This document shows positions 8,137 through 14,822 of a stretch of 16,992 nucleotides of DNA, piece after piece (the first letter of the stretch is position 1; each line of letters starts with the position of its first letter). Both the position numbers and the translations under genes were made by a program. Source of the DNA: Bacteroidales bacterium UBA3543 (lineage in GTDB: Bacteria > Bacteroidota > Bacteroidia > Bacteroidales > UBA932); assembly GCA_002376715.1 (NCBI GenBank), contig DFOK01000043.1, positions 1 through 16,992 of the forward strand. Reading direction: 5' to 3'. Below the pieces are notes generated by a model. The model ran no database searches, was not told the DNA's origin, and saw nothing but the letters and a program-made list of their open reading frames with translations.

Positions 8137-9920
8137 AAATATTTCTCCAGATCTTTAACTGTAATAACAGACATGCATTTACGCCCGTCCGGTGTCAGTC
8201 CGGGCTCCTTGCAGTCGAATAACTCATCCACCAATATCTGTGCCTGAGCATCTGACAGGGGGCTGGTGTGGCTTCTGGCTGCCGAAATGGCTAATTTTCG
8301 GGCAAGAGACTCACCATATTCTGCAAAATCGGCAGAAAATGTCTGCTCTTTTAGCGAAGCAACCAGTGAATCTATCAACGCAGGAGTATCTTCCTCTGCC
8401 ACCGAATAGCCATGAGGTACTCCATAAACGGCAACCGAATTGCCTCCGAAATCTCGGATATCAAATCCTATCTTCGAGAGCTTCTCCAGATGCTCGGTAA
8501 GAGTGAGATAATCTTCGCTTTGTAACTCTATGTTTCTGGGAAAGAGTGTTTGCTGGGTCAGCGGCTTTTCCTCCGATAGCGTACTAATGTAACGTTCGTA
8601 CCAGATTCTCTCCCTGGCTCTTGAGATGTGTACCAGCAGGATTACTTCGCCATACTGCGAAAGAATGTAATTGCTTCCGGCTCTCAATATGGCGGTGCGC
8701 GATATATCCTTCTCCTCAAACAACATTCGCTCCTCCTGTTCTTCTCCAACGGGACGAATTCGAGAAGGTACGATGGAGAAATCCCTGCCCTTTCCTATGT
8801 CGAAGGGATTGAATAACGGGTCATAGTCTATCCTTGGCACTCTGATATGCTCCCTGTCGTACTCCGGTGAACCACGTCCGGGCATATTGGGAATTTCAGG
8901 CGCCCCTTCAGTGTCAAAATCTATACTCGGAACAAAGGAGTTCTTGCCGAGAGATTCTCTGACTGAAGCCATCACTATCTCGAATATCATCTGTTCATCC
9001 TCAAATTTTACTTCGCTCTTTGTCGGGTGGATATTGACATCCACTCTATCTAATGGAGTTTCGAGAAATATGAAGTATGAGGGCAGTATATCGTCTGGGA
9101 TGAGTTGCTCATAAGCCTTCATTACCGCTTTGTGCAGGTAAGGTGAGCGAAAATAGCGTCCGTTGATAAAGAAATATTGGTTTCCCGGCGTTTTACGGGC
9201 ACATTCGGGTTTGCCGATGTGACCACTGATATTGACTACCGATGTTTTGGTGTCAATTTCCACCAAGGAGTTGATCAGCTCGCGGCCGAATAGATCATAG
9301 ATGCGCTGTTTGGTATTGGCTGCAGCTCGCAGATCGTAAAGTACCTTGCCGTTGGAAAGCATTTTGAATCTGAGTTCCGGCCTTATGACTGCCACTCTTA
9401 TGAACTCCTGTATAATATGCCGCAGTTCGGTATTGTCGGATTTGAGAAATTTGCGCCTGGCAGGCACATTGTAAAAGAGGTTGCGAACCTCAAAGCCGGA
9501 TCCGATAGGAGAGGAAGTTTCGTGGCTCGATATGATACGTGACTCACTAACTTCCACCTGCCATCCCACCTCACTACCCGCCTGACGTGTCTTCAAGGTT
9601 ACATGTGCTACCGCAGCGATAGAGGCCAATGCCTCACCCCTGAATCCATAAGTAGAGATGGATTCGAGGTCCTCTGCACGCTCTATCTTTGAAGTTGCGT
9701 GGCGCTCAAAGCAGAGTTCAGCATCTGCGGGGGTCATGCCGCAGCCATTGTCGATCACCTGGATTAGGGTCCGGCCCGCATCGATTACTATCAATTGAAC
9801 TGTATCCGCTCCCGCGTCAATAGCATTTTCCATCAGCTCCTTGACCACAGAAGCGGGGCGACCGACAACTTCCCCTGCTGCTATCAGATTGGATATGTTG
9901 GCGGGTAATAGCTTAAGCAT
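8133..9920 (-). CDS. mutL: DNA mismatch repair protein MutL
   Basis: A 595-residue MutL. The GHKL ATPase domain is intact: ANISNLIAAGEVVGRPASVV (residues 7-26), catalytic KELMENAIDAGAD with Glu28, DNGCG with Asp57, and YGFRGEAL (91-98). The transducer domain (NVNIHPTKSEVKF) is clear, and the C-terminal dimerisation domain is present. The start is set at ATG 9920; the open frame reaches back to a TTG at 9941, but that would overlap the upstream gene by 20 bases and add residues before the conserved N-terminus. In the C-terminal domain the metal-dependent endonuclease signature (DQHAxxExxxxE) is degenerate: the aligned residues 431-442 read HISRARERIWYE, keeping both Glu residues but not Asp, Gln or His. 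The usual CPHGRP motif is replaced by TPDGRK. Role in mismatch recognition signalling is likely kept; nicking activity is uncertain. Confidence 0.95.
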   Translation of the reverse strand: MLKLLPANISNLIAAGEVVGRPASVVKELMENAIDAGADTVQLIVIDAGRTLIQVIDNGCGMTPADAELCFERHATSKIERAEDLESISTYGFRGEALASIAAVAHVTLKTRQAGSEVGWQVEVSESRIISSHETSSPIGSGFEVRNLFYNVPARRKFLKSDNTELRHIIQEFIRVAVIRPELRFKMLSNGKVLYDLRAAANTKQRIYDLFGRELINSLVEIDTKTSVVNISGHIGKPECARKTPGNQYFFINGRYFRSPYLHKAVMKAYEQLIPDDILPSYFIFLETPLDRVDVNIHPTKSEVKFEDEQMIFEIVMASVRESLGKNSFVPSIDFDTEGAPEIPNMPGRGSPEYDREHIRVPRIDYDPLFNPFDIGKGRDFSIVPSRIRPVGEEQEERMLFEEKDISRTAILRAGSNYILSQYGEVILLVHISRARERIWYERYISTLSEEKPLTQQTLFPRNIELQSEDYLTLTEHLEKLSKIGFDIRDFGGNSVAVYGVPHGYSVAEEDTPALIDSLVASLKEQTFSADFAEYGESLARKLAISAARSHTSPLSDAQAQILVDELFDCKEPGLTPDGRKCMSVITVKDLEKYL

Positions 9921-9921
9921 A

Positions 9922-10281
9922 TTATTTAAAAAGTTGACCAAGACCGATGGCTATATAGTACGCAGCCACCATCAGAGCTAAGAAGGTGATTAGAGTAATT
10001 ATCTTTTTGATCTTTTGGTTGCCGGCTTGGCGGCGGGTCTGCACAACGCCCTTACGAAATGCTCCACGGATGCTCTCTCCGGGCACATATTCTTTGGTTG
10101 ATGTTGTGCTCTCTCCATTAGTTGTCAACTGTGAAGGATCTATGGGTGTCCCGTCCGGGCTCTTGCCATACTTTTTGTAAACCTCTGCCAGACGCTCCTT
10201 GCGCTCATCATAATAGCGTGGAGTGTATTTGAAAACCCGGTGAGAAGGTGTCTTGAAAAAGCTGATGTTGAAAAATCCCAT
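9922..10281 (-). CDS. small conserved-type membrane protein, first gene of mutL operon
   Basis: A 119-residue protein of unknown function. It begins MGFFNISFFKTPSHRVFKYT, followed by PRYYDERKERLAEVYKKYG and a flexible Ser/Thr-rich middle (about residues 48-70). A basic patch (TRRQAGNQKIKK, 82-93) leads into a single transmembrane helix at about residues 94-113, so it is tail-anchored with the bulk in the cytoplasm. ATG 10281 was chosen over a GTG at 10290. Short proteins with a HRVFxYxPRYYD N-terminus next to mutL are, from memory, common in Bacteroidales, but no function is known to me. Its stop is one base from the mutL ATG. Confidence 0.82.
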   Translation of the reverse strand: MGFFNISFFKTPSHRVFKYTPRYYDERKERLAEVYKKYGKSPDGTPIDPSQLTTNGESTTSTKEYVPGESIRGAFRKGVVQTRRQAGNQKIKKIITLITFLALMVAAYYIAIGLGQLFK

Positions 10282-10315
10282 AATTGTCACAAAATTGTCA
10301 ATTGAATATTTAGGA

Positions 10316-10323
10316 CAAAGTTA
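10316..10323 (-). promoter_or_regulatory. -7 box for the mutL operon
   Basis: On the minus strand this reads TAACTTTG, an exact TAnnTTTG match, 34 bases upstream of the first gene's ATG at 10281. The -33 element is not clear. It lies 10 bases from the divergent ispF box. Confidence 0.55.
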
Positions 10324-10333
10324 ACATATTTTT

Positions 10334-10341
10334 TATTTTTG
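10334..10341 (+). promoter_or_regulatory. -7 box for ispF
   Basis: TATTTTTG matches TAnnTTTG and lies 20 bases before the ispF ATG, with the ribosome binding site between. The surrounding T-rich run makes a chance match easier, and no TTTG -33 element is seen, so confidence is moderate. Confidence 0.5.
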
Positions 10342-10350
10342 TGGAAAAAT

Positions 10351-10356
10351 AGGAGG
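10351..10356 (+). promoter_or_regulatory. strong Shine-Dalgarno of ispF
   Basis: AGGAGG, a full anti-16S complement, sits five bases before the ispF ATG. It is unusual here: the other starts in the window have AT-rich leaders with little or no such match. It fixes the ispF start. Confidence 0.85.
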
Positions 10357-10361
10357 TTTCT

Positions 10362-10838
10362 ATGGATATTCGCATAGGTAATGGATTTGACATACACAAG
10401 CTGGCTCCGGGGTTGCCCCTTACACTCTGTGGCGTGACTATTCCTTCGGAAAAGGGATGTGTCGCCCATTCGGATGGAGATGTAGCGATCCATGCCCTTT
10501 GTGATGCACTTTTGGGTGCTCTGGCCCTCGGTGATATAGGGAAACATTTCCCCGACACTTCAGATGAATACAAAGGCATCGACAGCCGCATATTGCTTAA
10601 ACGCGTTTGTGAAATGGTCACAAAACGCGGTTGGCGTATAGGTAATGTTGACATTACCCTGATTCTCCAGAAACCAAAATTAGCTCCTCATATTCCCGAA
10701 ATGAGGAAAATGTTGGCCTCCGTGCTGGAGTTGGATATGGAGCGCGTATCGATTAAGGCGACCACTTCCGAAAAAATCGGATTTATTGGCCGCGAGGAGG
10801 GAATTGCCACTTTTGCATCAATTTTATTGTTCAATTGA
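10362..10838 (+). CDS. ispF: 2-C-methyl-D-erythritol 2,4-cyclodiphosphate synthase
   Basis: A 158-residue enzyme of the non-mevalonate isoprenoid pathway, turning CDP-methylerythritol 2-phosphate into methylerythritol cyclodiphosphate with release of CMP. The signature is complete: NGFDIHKL with metal ligands Asp10 and His12, AHSDGDVAIHALCDALLGA (residues 35-53) with metal ligand His44, GDIGKHFPDT (57-66), and near the C-terminus ATTSEKIGFIGREEGIA. Length is normal. The start is fixed by AGGAGG five bases upstream. It is divergent from the mutL operon; its last bases hold the -33 element of the tRNA-Gln promoter, so the genes are packed end to end. Confidence 0.97.
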   Translation: MDIRIGNGFDIHKLAPGLPLTLCGVTIPSEKGCVAHSDGDVAIHALCDALLGALALGDIGKHFPDTSDEYKGIDSRILLKRVCEMVTKRGWRIGNVDITLILQKPKLAPHIPEMRKMLASVLELDMERVSIKATTSEKIGFIGREEGIATFASILLFN

Positions 10839-10856
10839 GAATAATCTCTATATTTG
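10827..10856 (+). promoter_or_regulatory. promoter of tRNA-Gln
   Basis: A TTG -33 element (10827-10829) and TATATTTG -7 element (10849-10856) are separated by 19 bases, the Bacteroidetes arrangement. The -7 box ends 13 bases before the tRNA 5' end. The -33 element lies inside the ispF reading frame. Confidence 0.75.
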
Positions 10857-10869
10857 CACTCCCAAACAT

Positions 10870-10940
10870 TGACCTATTGTGTAATGGTAGCACAGCAGAT
10901 TCTGGTCCTGCTAGTCTAGGTTCGAATCCTAGTAGGTCAA
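10870..10940 (+). tRNA. tRNA-Gln(CTG)
   Basis: A full cloverleaf can be drawn. The acceptor stem TGACCTA pairs perfectly with TAGGTCA (10933-10939); discriminator A10940. The D-arm is GTG...CAC with AATGGTAG loop. The anticodon loop TTCTGGT gives anticodon CTG at 10902-10904, reading CAG. The T-arm is CTAGG-TTCGAAT-CCTAG, perfect. The anticodon stem GCAGA/CCTGC has an A-C mismatch next to the loop. There is no variable-arm expansion, and CCA is not encoded. U1-A72 and the CTG anticodon fit bacterial glutamine tRNAs. Confidence 0.95.
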
Positions 10941-10969
10941 CTTCTTTAACCAAATCCCTTTTTTTACTA

Positions 10970-12100
10970 ATGATGAAACGTTTATTTGCAGTAATGCTGC
11001 TATGCTTTACCTATGCAGCCTTATTCTCTATTGTCGCAGATGCGCAACGCATAGAGAACACCAATCCCAACAAACAGTTTATTCCCGACAAGTCAAACCA
11101 TGTACGCAATGAGGTTGTTATCCCCGATTTTGCAGGGTACAAGGTGCTTAAAGGTGACTTTCACATACACACTGTCTTTTCGGACGGTGTCGTATGGCCC
11201 ACTTACAGGATTCAGGAGGCCTGGCGTGACGGACTTGACATCCTTGCCATTTCCGATCACATAGAATACAGGCCCCATAGCCAATATATTAATGCCGATC
11301 GCAACACTTCCATGAAAATTGCCGCTCCTGAGGCTGAAAAACTGGGTATCTTACTCGTTCCGGCAACTGAGGTGACACGCGAACAGGGTGTTATAGGTCA
11401 TTTCAATGCGATTTTCATTAAAGATGCAGAGCTGATGAATCTTGAGGATCCCAAGGAGGCCCTGCGTGAAGCACGCAGACAGGGAGCATTCATTTTCTTC
11501 AACCACCCCGGCTGGAAAATGGACACTCTTGTGTTTTCACCCTTTCAGAAAGAATTATTGGAAGAGGGGCTGATAGATGGTGTTGAGGCGGTTAACGGAT
11601 TCGAGTTCTATCCGCGCGCAATCTCCTGGTGCAAGGATCTGAACTTGACACTTTTTGCCACTTCCGATGCTCATGATCCGGTTCCCGTTTATTTTAAATA
11701 CGATCGCAGGGGAGCGGAGGATGTACGCTACAGGCCTATGACACTAGTGCTTGCGAAGGATAAGACTCTTGAGGCAGTACGCGAAGCACTTGATGCCAGA
11801 CGCACTATAGGCTCTTACCATGGTTATCTGATTGGTATGTTTGATCTGCTCGAAGGGCTTTTTGATGCTTGTGTTTCGACTGAAAAGCTTTCCGTTGTAG
11901 GAAAAAACACCAACTGGCAATTGCGTAATAACTCTTCTTTGATATTCCGCTTTAGAATCGGAAGCACGGATTATATTTTGCTTCCTTTCACATCCTGTAC
12001 TTTGACACGCACCTCAGACATCACTTCCGTTGATGTTACTGTGCTCAATATGTACCACTACGAGAATACTCATCCGGTGTTTAAGCTGGAGCTTAAGTAG
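10970..12100 (+). CDS. secreted PHP-domain phosphodiesterase (Sb-PDE-like)
   Basis: A 376-residue exported PHP-superfamily metallo-phosphoesterase. A signal peptide covers residues 1-26 (MMKRLFAVML...VADAQ). The PHP metal ligands follow in order: DFHIHTVFSDG (His65, His67, Asp72), ISDHIEY (Asp96, His97), ATEVT (Glu134), GHFNA (His144), FNHPGW (His179) and TSDAHD (Asp233, His235). The C-terminal 100 residues look like a beta-rich domain. Family members cleave phosphodiesters or phosphate monoesters; the Sb-PDE label comes from general family resemblance and the natural substrate is unknown. Starts at ATG 10970 or 10973 are equivalent; a longer open frame back to 10835 runs through the tRNA gene and is rejected. 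Only 29 bases separate it from tRNA-Gln, with no terminator or promoter seen between, so the two may be one transcript. Confidence 0.87.
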   Translation: MMKRLFAVMLLCFTYAALFSIVADAQRIENTNPNKQFIPDKSNHVRNEVVIPDFAGYKVLKGDFHIHTVFSDGVVWPTYRIQEAWRDGLDILAISDHIEYRPHSQYINADRNTSMKIAAPEAEKLGILLVPATEVTREQGVIGHFNAIFIKDAELMNLEDPKEALREARRQGAFIFFNHPGWKMDTLVFSPFQKELLEEGLIDGVEAVNGFEFYPRAISWCKDLNLTLFATSDAHDPVPVYFKYDRRGAEDVRYRPMTLVLAKDKTLEAVREALDARRTIGSYHGYLIGMFDLLEGLFDACVSTEKLSVVGKNTNWQLRNNSSLIFRFRIGSTDYILLPFTSCTLTRTSDITSVDVTVLNMYHYENTHPVFKLELK

Positions 12101-12129
12101 CATAGTGCTGATCAAAAAAGCATAGATAT

Positions 12130-12165
12130 AAAAGGCCGACTAATTTTTCTTAGCCGGCCTTTTTT
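12130..12165 (+). terminator. intrinsic terminator after PHP phosphodiesterase
   Basis: AAAAGGCCGACTAA (12130-12143) pairs with TTAGCCGGCCTTTT (12150-12163) around a TTTTTC loop, with one A-C mismatch, followed by further T. The A run on the left means it can also act on the minus-strand tRNA-Met transcript, whose 3' end abuts it. Confidence 0.9.
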
Positions 12166-12241
12166 GGTAGCGAGACCGAGAATTGAACTCGGGACCTCAT
12201 GATTATGAATCATGCGCTCTAACCATCTGAGCTATCTCGCC
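12165..12241 (-). tRNA. tRNA-Met(CAT)
   Basis: On the minus strand the gene starts GGCGAGATAGCTCAGATGG and folds well. The D-stem is GCTC/GAGC; anticodon stem CATGA/TCATG with loop TTCATAA, anticodon CAT; T-arm CCGAG-TTCAATT-CTCGG. The acceptor stem GGCGAGA pairs with TCTCGCT, leaving a G1-U72 wobble; discriminator A. CCA follows directly (12165-12167), although its A coincides with the T run of the convergent terminator. It is not an initiator tRNA, because the three G-C pairs under the anticodon loop are missing. A lysidine-modified tRNA-Ile2, which also has CAT, cannot be fully ruled out from the gene alone. Confidence 0.93.
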
Positions 12242-12251
12242 ATTGGGAGTG

Positions 12252-12282
12252 CAAAAGTACGCAAAAAAAAGATACTGCCAAA
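12252..12282 (-). promoter_or_regulatory. promoter of tRNA-Met
   Basis: On the minus strand, TTTG (12282-12279) is followed after exactly 19 bases by TACTTTTG (12259-12252), the Bacteroidetes promoter consensus. The -7 box ends 10 bases before the tRNA 5' end at 12241. Confidence 0.8.
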
Positions 12283-12310
12283 AAAAAGTATGCTTTGCAT
12301 TATGAATACT

Positions 12311-12344
12311 AAATTGCCGAACGGTTAGCTGCCAAATTGGCGAA
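12311..12344 (+). repeat. pair of near-identical 11-base direct repeats
   Basis: AAATTGCCGAA (12311-12321) and AAATTGGCGAA (12334-12344) differ at one base and start 23 bases apart, about two helical turns. The second overlaps a small palindrome GCCAA-A-TTGGC (12331-12341). They lie between the divergent tRNA-Met and TonB receptor genes, about 110 bases upstream of the receptor's -7 box. The rest of this 250-base intergenic stretch holds the two promoters and nothing else I recognise. Confidence 0.5.
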
Positions 12345-12453
12345 AAGTGAAAAATACCTTTTTCTACTGAAAGTTTGCTTGCATATTACGACCGTTTCGT
12401 CAGTACATTTATTGTAAGTTTCTTATTCTTTTCCTTTTCCAGTTTCAAAGTGC

Positions 12454-12461
12454 TATGTTTG
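12454..12461 (+). promoter_or_regulatory. -7 box for the TonB-dependent receptor
   Basis: TATGTTTG matches TAnnTTTG and ends 28 bases before the GTG at 12490. The -33 region is pyrimidine-rich without a TTTG. It implies a transcript start near 12467, which keeps the GTG at 12490 inside the transcript. Confidence 0.5.
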
Positions 12462-12489
12462 CGATTCCTTTTGCAAACCGAATAGTCAA

Positions 12490-14568
12490 GTGAATGCGAA
12501 AAGACAAAATATAAGCCTAAGATTGTTTCGGTCCGAGCGATTGCGTGTGAAGTCGTATAACCTTGTCAATTGCCTTTACAAAGCCATTGCGTTGGGTGTG
12601 ATTTCGTGTTGCACCCTGATAGATCTTCGTGCGGCGCCTGTAAATTCCACGGAAAAAATAGACATAGAGGTTCAAACGGATACAATTCCCGAAAAGTTGG
12701 ATGAAATTATCATTACTGCTTTTAAAGATGCATTGCCGTTGAAACTTTCGGCGAAAATGGTGAATATCATTTTGGCTAAGCAGATTGAACAGGCTCCTGT
12801 TAAAAGTCTCCAGGATTTACTCTCTTATTTTTCAGGGGTTGATGTGCTTCAACGCGGGCCGCATGGAGTACAGGCAGATATAACGCTGCGCGGCGGCTCA
12901 TTTGACCAGACTGCAATTCTCCTCAATGGCGTCAACCTCACCAATCCGCAAACCGGACACTTTAGCCTTGACATCCCTCTCAATCTCTCCGATATTGAAC
13001 GTATCGAAATAGTCCGGGGACCTTCATCCCTTATTTTTGGAGCGAGTGCCTTTTCCGGAGGTATCAATATTATTACCAAAAAGGATACTCAAACCAATGC
13101 GTTTGCAAAGTTGGAAGGGGGAATGCATGCACTTTTCAGTGGTGAGGTGCGCGGTGCACTAAAAGCAAAAGAGTCGGTGCATACCCTCTCAGTCGGCTAC
13201 AAGAGATCAGACGGCTATATCGCCAACAGCGACTATAAAATTCTTAATTTCCTTTGGCAAAGCAGTTTCAATATTGACGGCTCCCATATCGACATTCAGG
13301 CCGGCGTGAATGATAAAAAGTATGGCGCCAATACCTTTTATGCTGCTGCTTTTCCCAATCAGTATGATGATACTCAAGGATTGTTTTTCTCTATAAAAGG
13401 AGAAACAAACGGAAAAATCAAGTTCATTCCTCATATCTACTGGAGCAGACATTATGATGAATTCCATCTCTTCAGACCGGGTACGCCTGATATCCCTTCG
13501 TGGTATAAGGCTCCCAATTATCACCAAACCGATGTTTATGGCGTCAACCTCAATGTCCAATATATCTCGAGGCTTGGAATAACTCGTTTCGGAGGAGAGT
13601 TCAGAAATGAAGGAGTATTGAGCAGCAATTTGGGTAAACCGATGCGTCAACCGAGGGATAACTACACTATGTGGGACAATCGTTCCGATATCGGCTTTTT
13701 TGCGGAGCATAATTTTGTAATTGACAAGCTGACTCTTTCGCTCGGCGCAATTTACAACTACAATACCGCCCTTGCCGACACCTTGAAAGCAGGCGGTTTC
13801 TATCCCGCAGTCAATCTTTCCTATCGTCCGACCAATTCCATTATCCTTTACACTTCATGGAGTAAGGCTACGAGAATGCCCACCTTCACCGATTTATATT
13901 ATAAGGCGGGGAAACATCGCGGTTTTGCCGGACTTACCCCCGAATATACTCAATCTGTAGAGTTGGGAGTGCGTCTTAGCAGACCTGTGGTAGCTGTCAA
14001 CCTGAATGCTTTTTATACTAAAGGTGACAATATGATCGATTGGATTTATAGCACAAAAGACTCTCTCTATCACGCTGAGAACCGTTCAGCTTTGAGTACT
14101 TTCGGTGCAAGCGTGGATGCAAGCATCAATCTTTCACGTTGGCTGGGAGAGAGGCAGCCATTTGAACAGTTGAGGTTCGGTTATCAATATATCTCGCAAA
14201 GAAGTGACAACGAGAGCCAGGATAACCCGATATCAGCCTATGTTTCCAACTATCTTAGGCATAAATTTACCCTCGGCGTAGAGCACCGTATAATTAAAAA
14301 CCTCACTTTTTCTTGGAATATGCGTTATCAGGAGCGTGCAGGCAATTATCTGAAGTATATTCCTGCTACGGCTACTGAAAAAGCACACGAAGTAATAACA
14401 CCCTACGAGCCCTTCATGTTGTTGGATTTGAAAGCAAATTATGCGATAGGGAAACTCAATATTTTCGTCAATCTCAACAATATTCTCAATACCACACACG
14501 TGGATTTCGGTAATATTCCACAACCCGGATTCTGGTTGACCGGTGGGGTGAGTTATTTATTTAAATAA
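12490..14568 (+). CDS. TonB-dependent outer membrane receptor, BtuB-like
   Basis: A 692-residue (as called) outer membrane receptor that takes up an unknown ligand with TonB energy. A candidate TonB box DEIIITA is at residues 71-77. The plug domain is clear: SLQDLLSYFSGVDVLQRGPH (106-125), DITLRGGSFDQTAILLNGV, and IERIEIVRGPSS (169-180) with GASAFSGGINIITKK (184-198). The rest is a 22-strand-type barrel ending GVSYLFK. No SusD-like partner or carboxypeptidase-like N-terminal domain is present, so it resembles the vitamin or metal receptors more than glycan SusC proteins. The start is uncertain: no ATG lies before the plug. GTG 12490 gives a 26-residue Arg-rich leader before the hydrophobic signal (YKAIALGVISCC); TTG 12541 or GTG 12547 would give an ordinary signal peptide. 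I saw no cobalamin riboswitch upstream. Confidence 0.92.
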   Translation: MNAKRQNISLRLFRSERLRVKSYNLVNCLYKAIALGVISCCTLIDLRAAPVNSTEKIDIEVQTDTIPEKLDEIIITAFKDALPLKLSAKMVNIILAKQIEQAPVKSLQDLLSYFSGVDVLQRGPHGVQADITLRGGSFDQTAILLNGVNLTNPQTGHFSLDIPLNLSDIERIEIVRGPSSLIFGASAFSGGINIITKKDTQTNAFAKLEGGMHALFSGEVRGALKAKESVHTLSVGYKRSDGYIANSDYKILNFLWQSSFNIDGSHIDIQAGVNDKKYGANTFYAAAFPNQYDDTQGLFFSIKGETNGKIKFIPHIYWSRHYDEFHLFRPGTPDIPSWYKAPNYHQTDVYGVNLNVQYISRLGITRFGGEFRNEGVLSSNLGKPMRQPRDNYTMWDNRSDIGFFAEHNFVIDKLTLSLGAIYNYNTALADTLKAGGFYPAVNLSYRPTNSIILYTSWSKATRMPTFTDLYYKAGKHRGFAGLTPEYTQSVELGVRLSRPVVAVNLNAFYTKGDNMIDWIYSTKDSLYHAENRSALSTFGASVDASINLSRWLGERQPFEQLRFGYQYISQRSDNESQDNPISAYVSNYLRHKFTLGVEHRIIKNLTFSWNMRYQERAGNYLKYIPATATEKAHEVITPYEPFMLLDLKANYAIGKLNIFVNLNNILNTTHVDFGNIPQPGFWLTGGVSYLFK

Positions 14569-14604
14569 TTGAAAATTTAGGAAGATTGCTTAATTGCGTG
14601 ATAT

Positions 14605-14647
14605 AAAGATGCTTACGGCTTTTATTAAAGTTGTAAGCATCTTTTTT
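14605..14647 (+). terminator. intrinsic terminator after the TonB receptor
   Basis: AAAGATGCTTAC (14605-14616) pairs perfectly with GTAAGCATCTTT (14633-14644). The inner part GGCTTT/AAAGTT extends the stem through two G-U pairs to a TATT loop. Six T follow the stem base at 14642-14647. Confidence 0.9.
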
Positions 14648-14679
14648 ATGTTACAAAACCATTAAATTTTCAAAAAATA

Positions 14680-14710
14680 TTTGGAGATATAAAAATAAGC
14701 ATTACCTTTG
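14680..14710 (+). promoter_or_regulatory. promoter of the ABC/GntR operon
   Basis: TTTG (14680-14683) and TACCTTTG (14703-14710) are separated by exactly 19 bases, a full match to the Bacteroidetes consensus. It predicts transcription from about 14716 and a leader of roughly 135 bases before the ATPase ATG. Confidence 0.85.
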
Positions 14711-14712
14711 CA

Positions 14713-14734
14713 GTGTCCTACTTCACTAAGACAC
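14713..14734 (+). promoter_or_regulatory. imperfect palindrome at the start site, candidate GntR operator
   Basis: GTGTC (14713-14717) and GACAC (14730-14734) are the outer arms of a 22-base inverted repeat with 8 of 11 paired positions. It starts two bases after the -7 box and covers the likely transcription start. GntR-family operators typically have the form GT...AC, and the operon encodes a GntR regulator, so autoregulation by steric block is the simple reading. This is inference from position and symmetry. Confidence 0.5.
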
Positions 14735-14735
14735 C

Positions 14736-14756
14736 GAGTTGCGAGTTGCGGGTTGC
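14736..14756 (+). repeat. three tandem heptamers in the ABC operon leader
   Basis: GAGTTGC, GAGTTGC and GGGTTGC follow one another without gap, and a further related unit appears in ACGAGTTACG at 14777-14786. They lie in the predicted 5' untranslated leader. Confidence 0.8.
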
Positions 14757-14822
14757 GAGGAAATTTTTTTAGTGGTACGAGTTACGTGGATAAGTAATGA
14801 AAAATGAATAATTAATAAACAA

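Noticed and set aside
9921..9941. TTG start for MutL
   Set aside because: It overlaps the upstream gene and precedes the conserved N-terminus; ATG 9920 fits better.
10835..10969. Longer N-terminus for the PHP phosphodiesterase
   Set aside because: The frame is open, but it reads through the tRNA-Gln gene and would put 45 residues before a clear signal peptide.
12260..12489. Cobalamin riboswitch upstream of the BtuB-like receptor
   Set aside because: I looked for the B12-box (GCCACT-type) and the conserved core and saw neither; the region is AT-rich with only direct repeats and a promoter box.
13207..13710. Minus-strand open frame of 167 codons within the TonB receptor
   Set aside because: No recognisable domain or start signal, and the plus-strand receptor barrel is continuous through this region.
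14736..14756. CRISPR-like repeat
   Set aside because: The units are seven bases with no spacers and no cas genes nearby; simple tandem repeat only.
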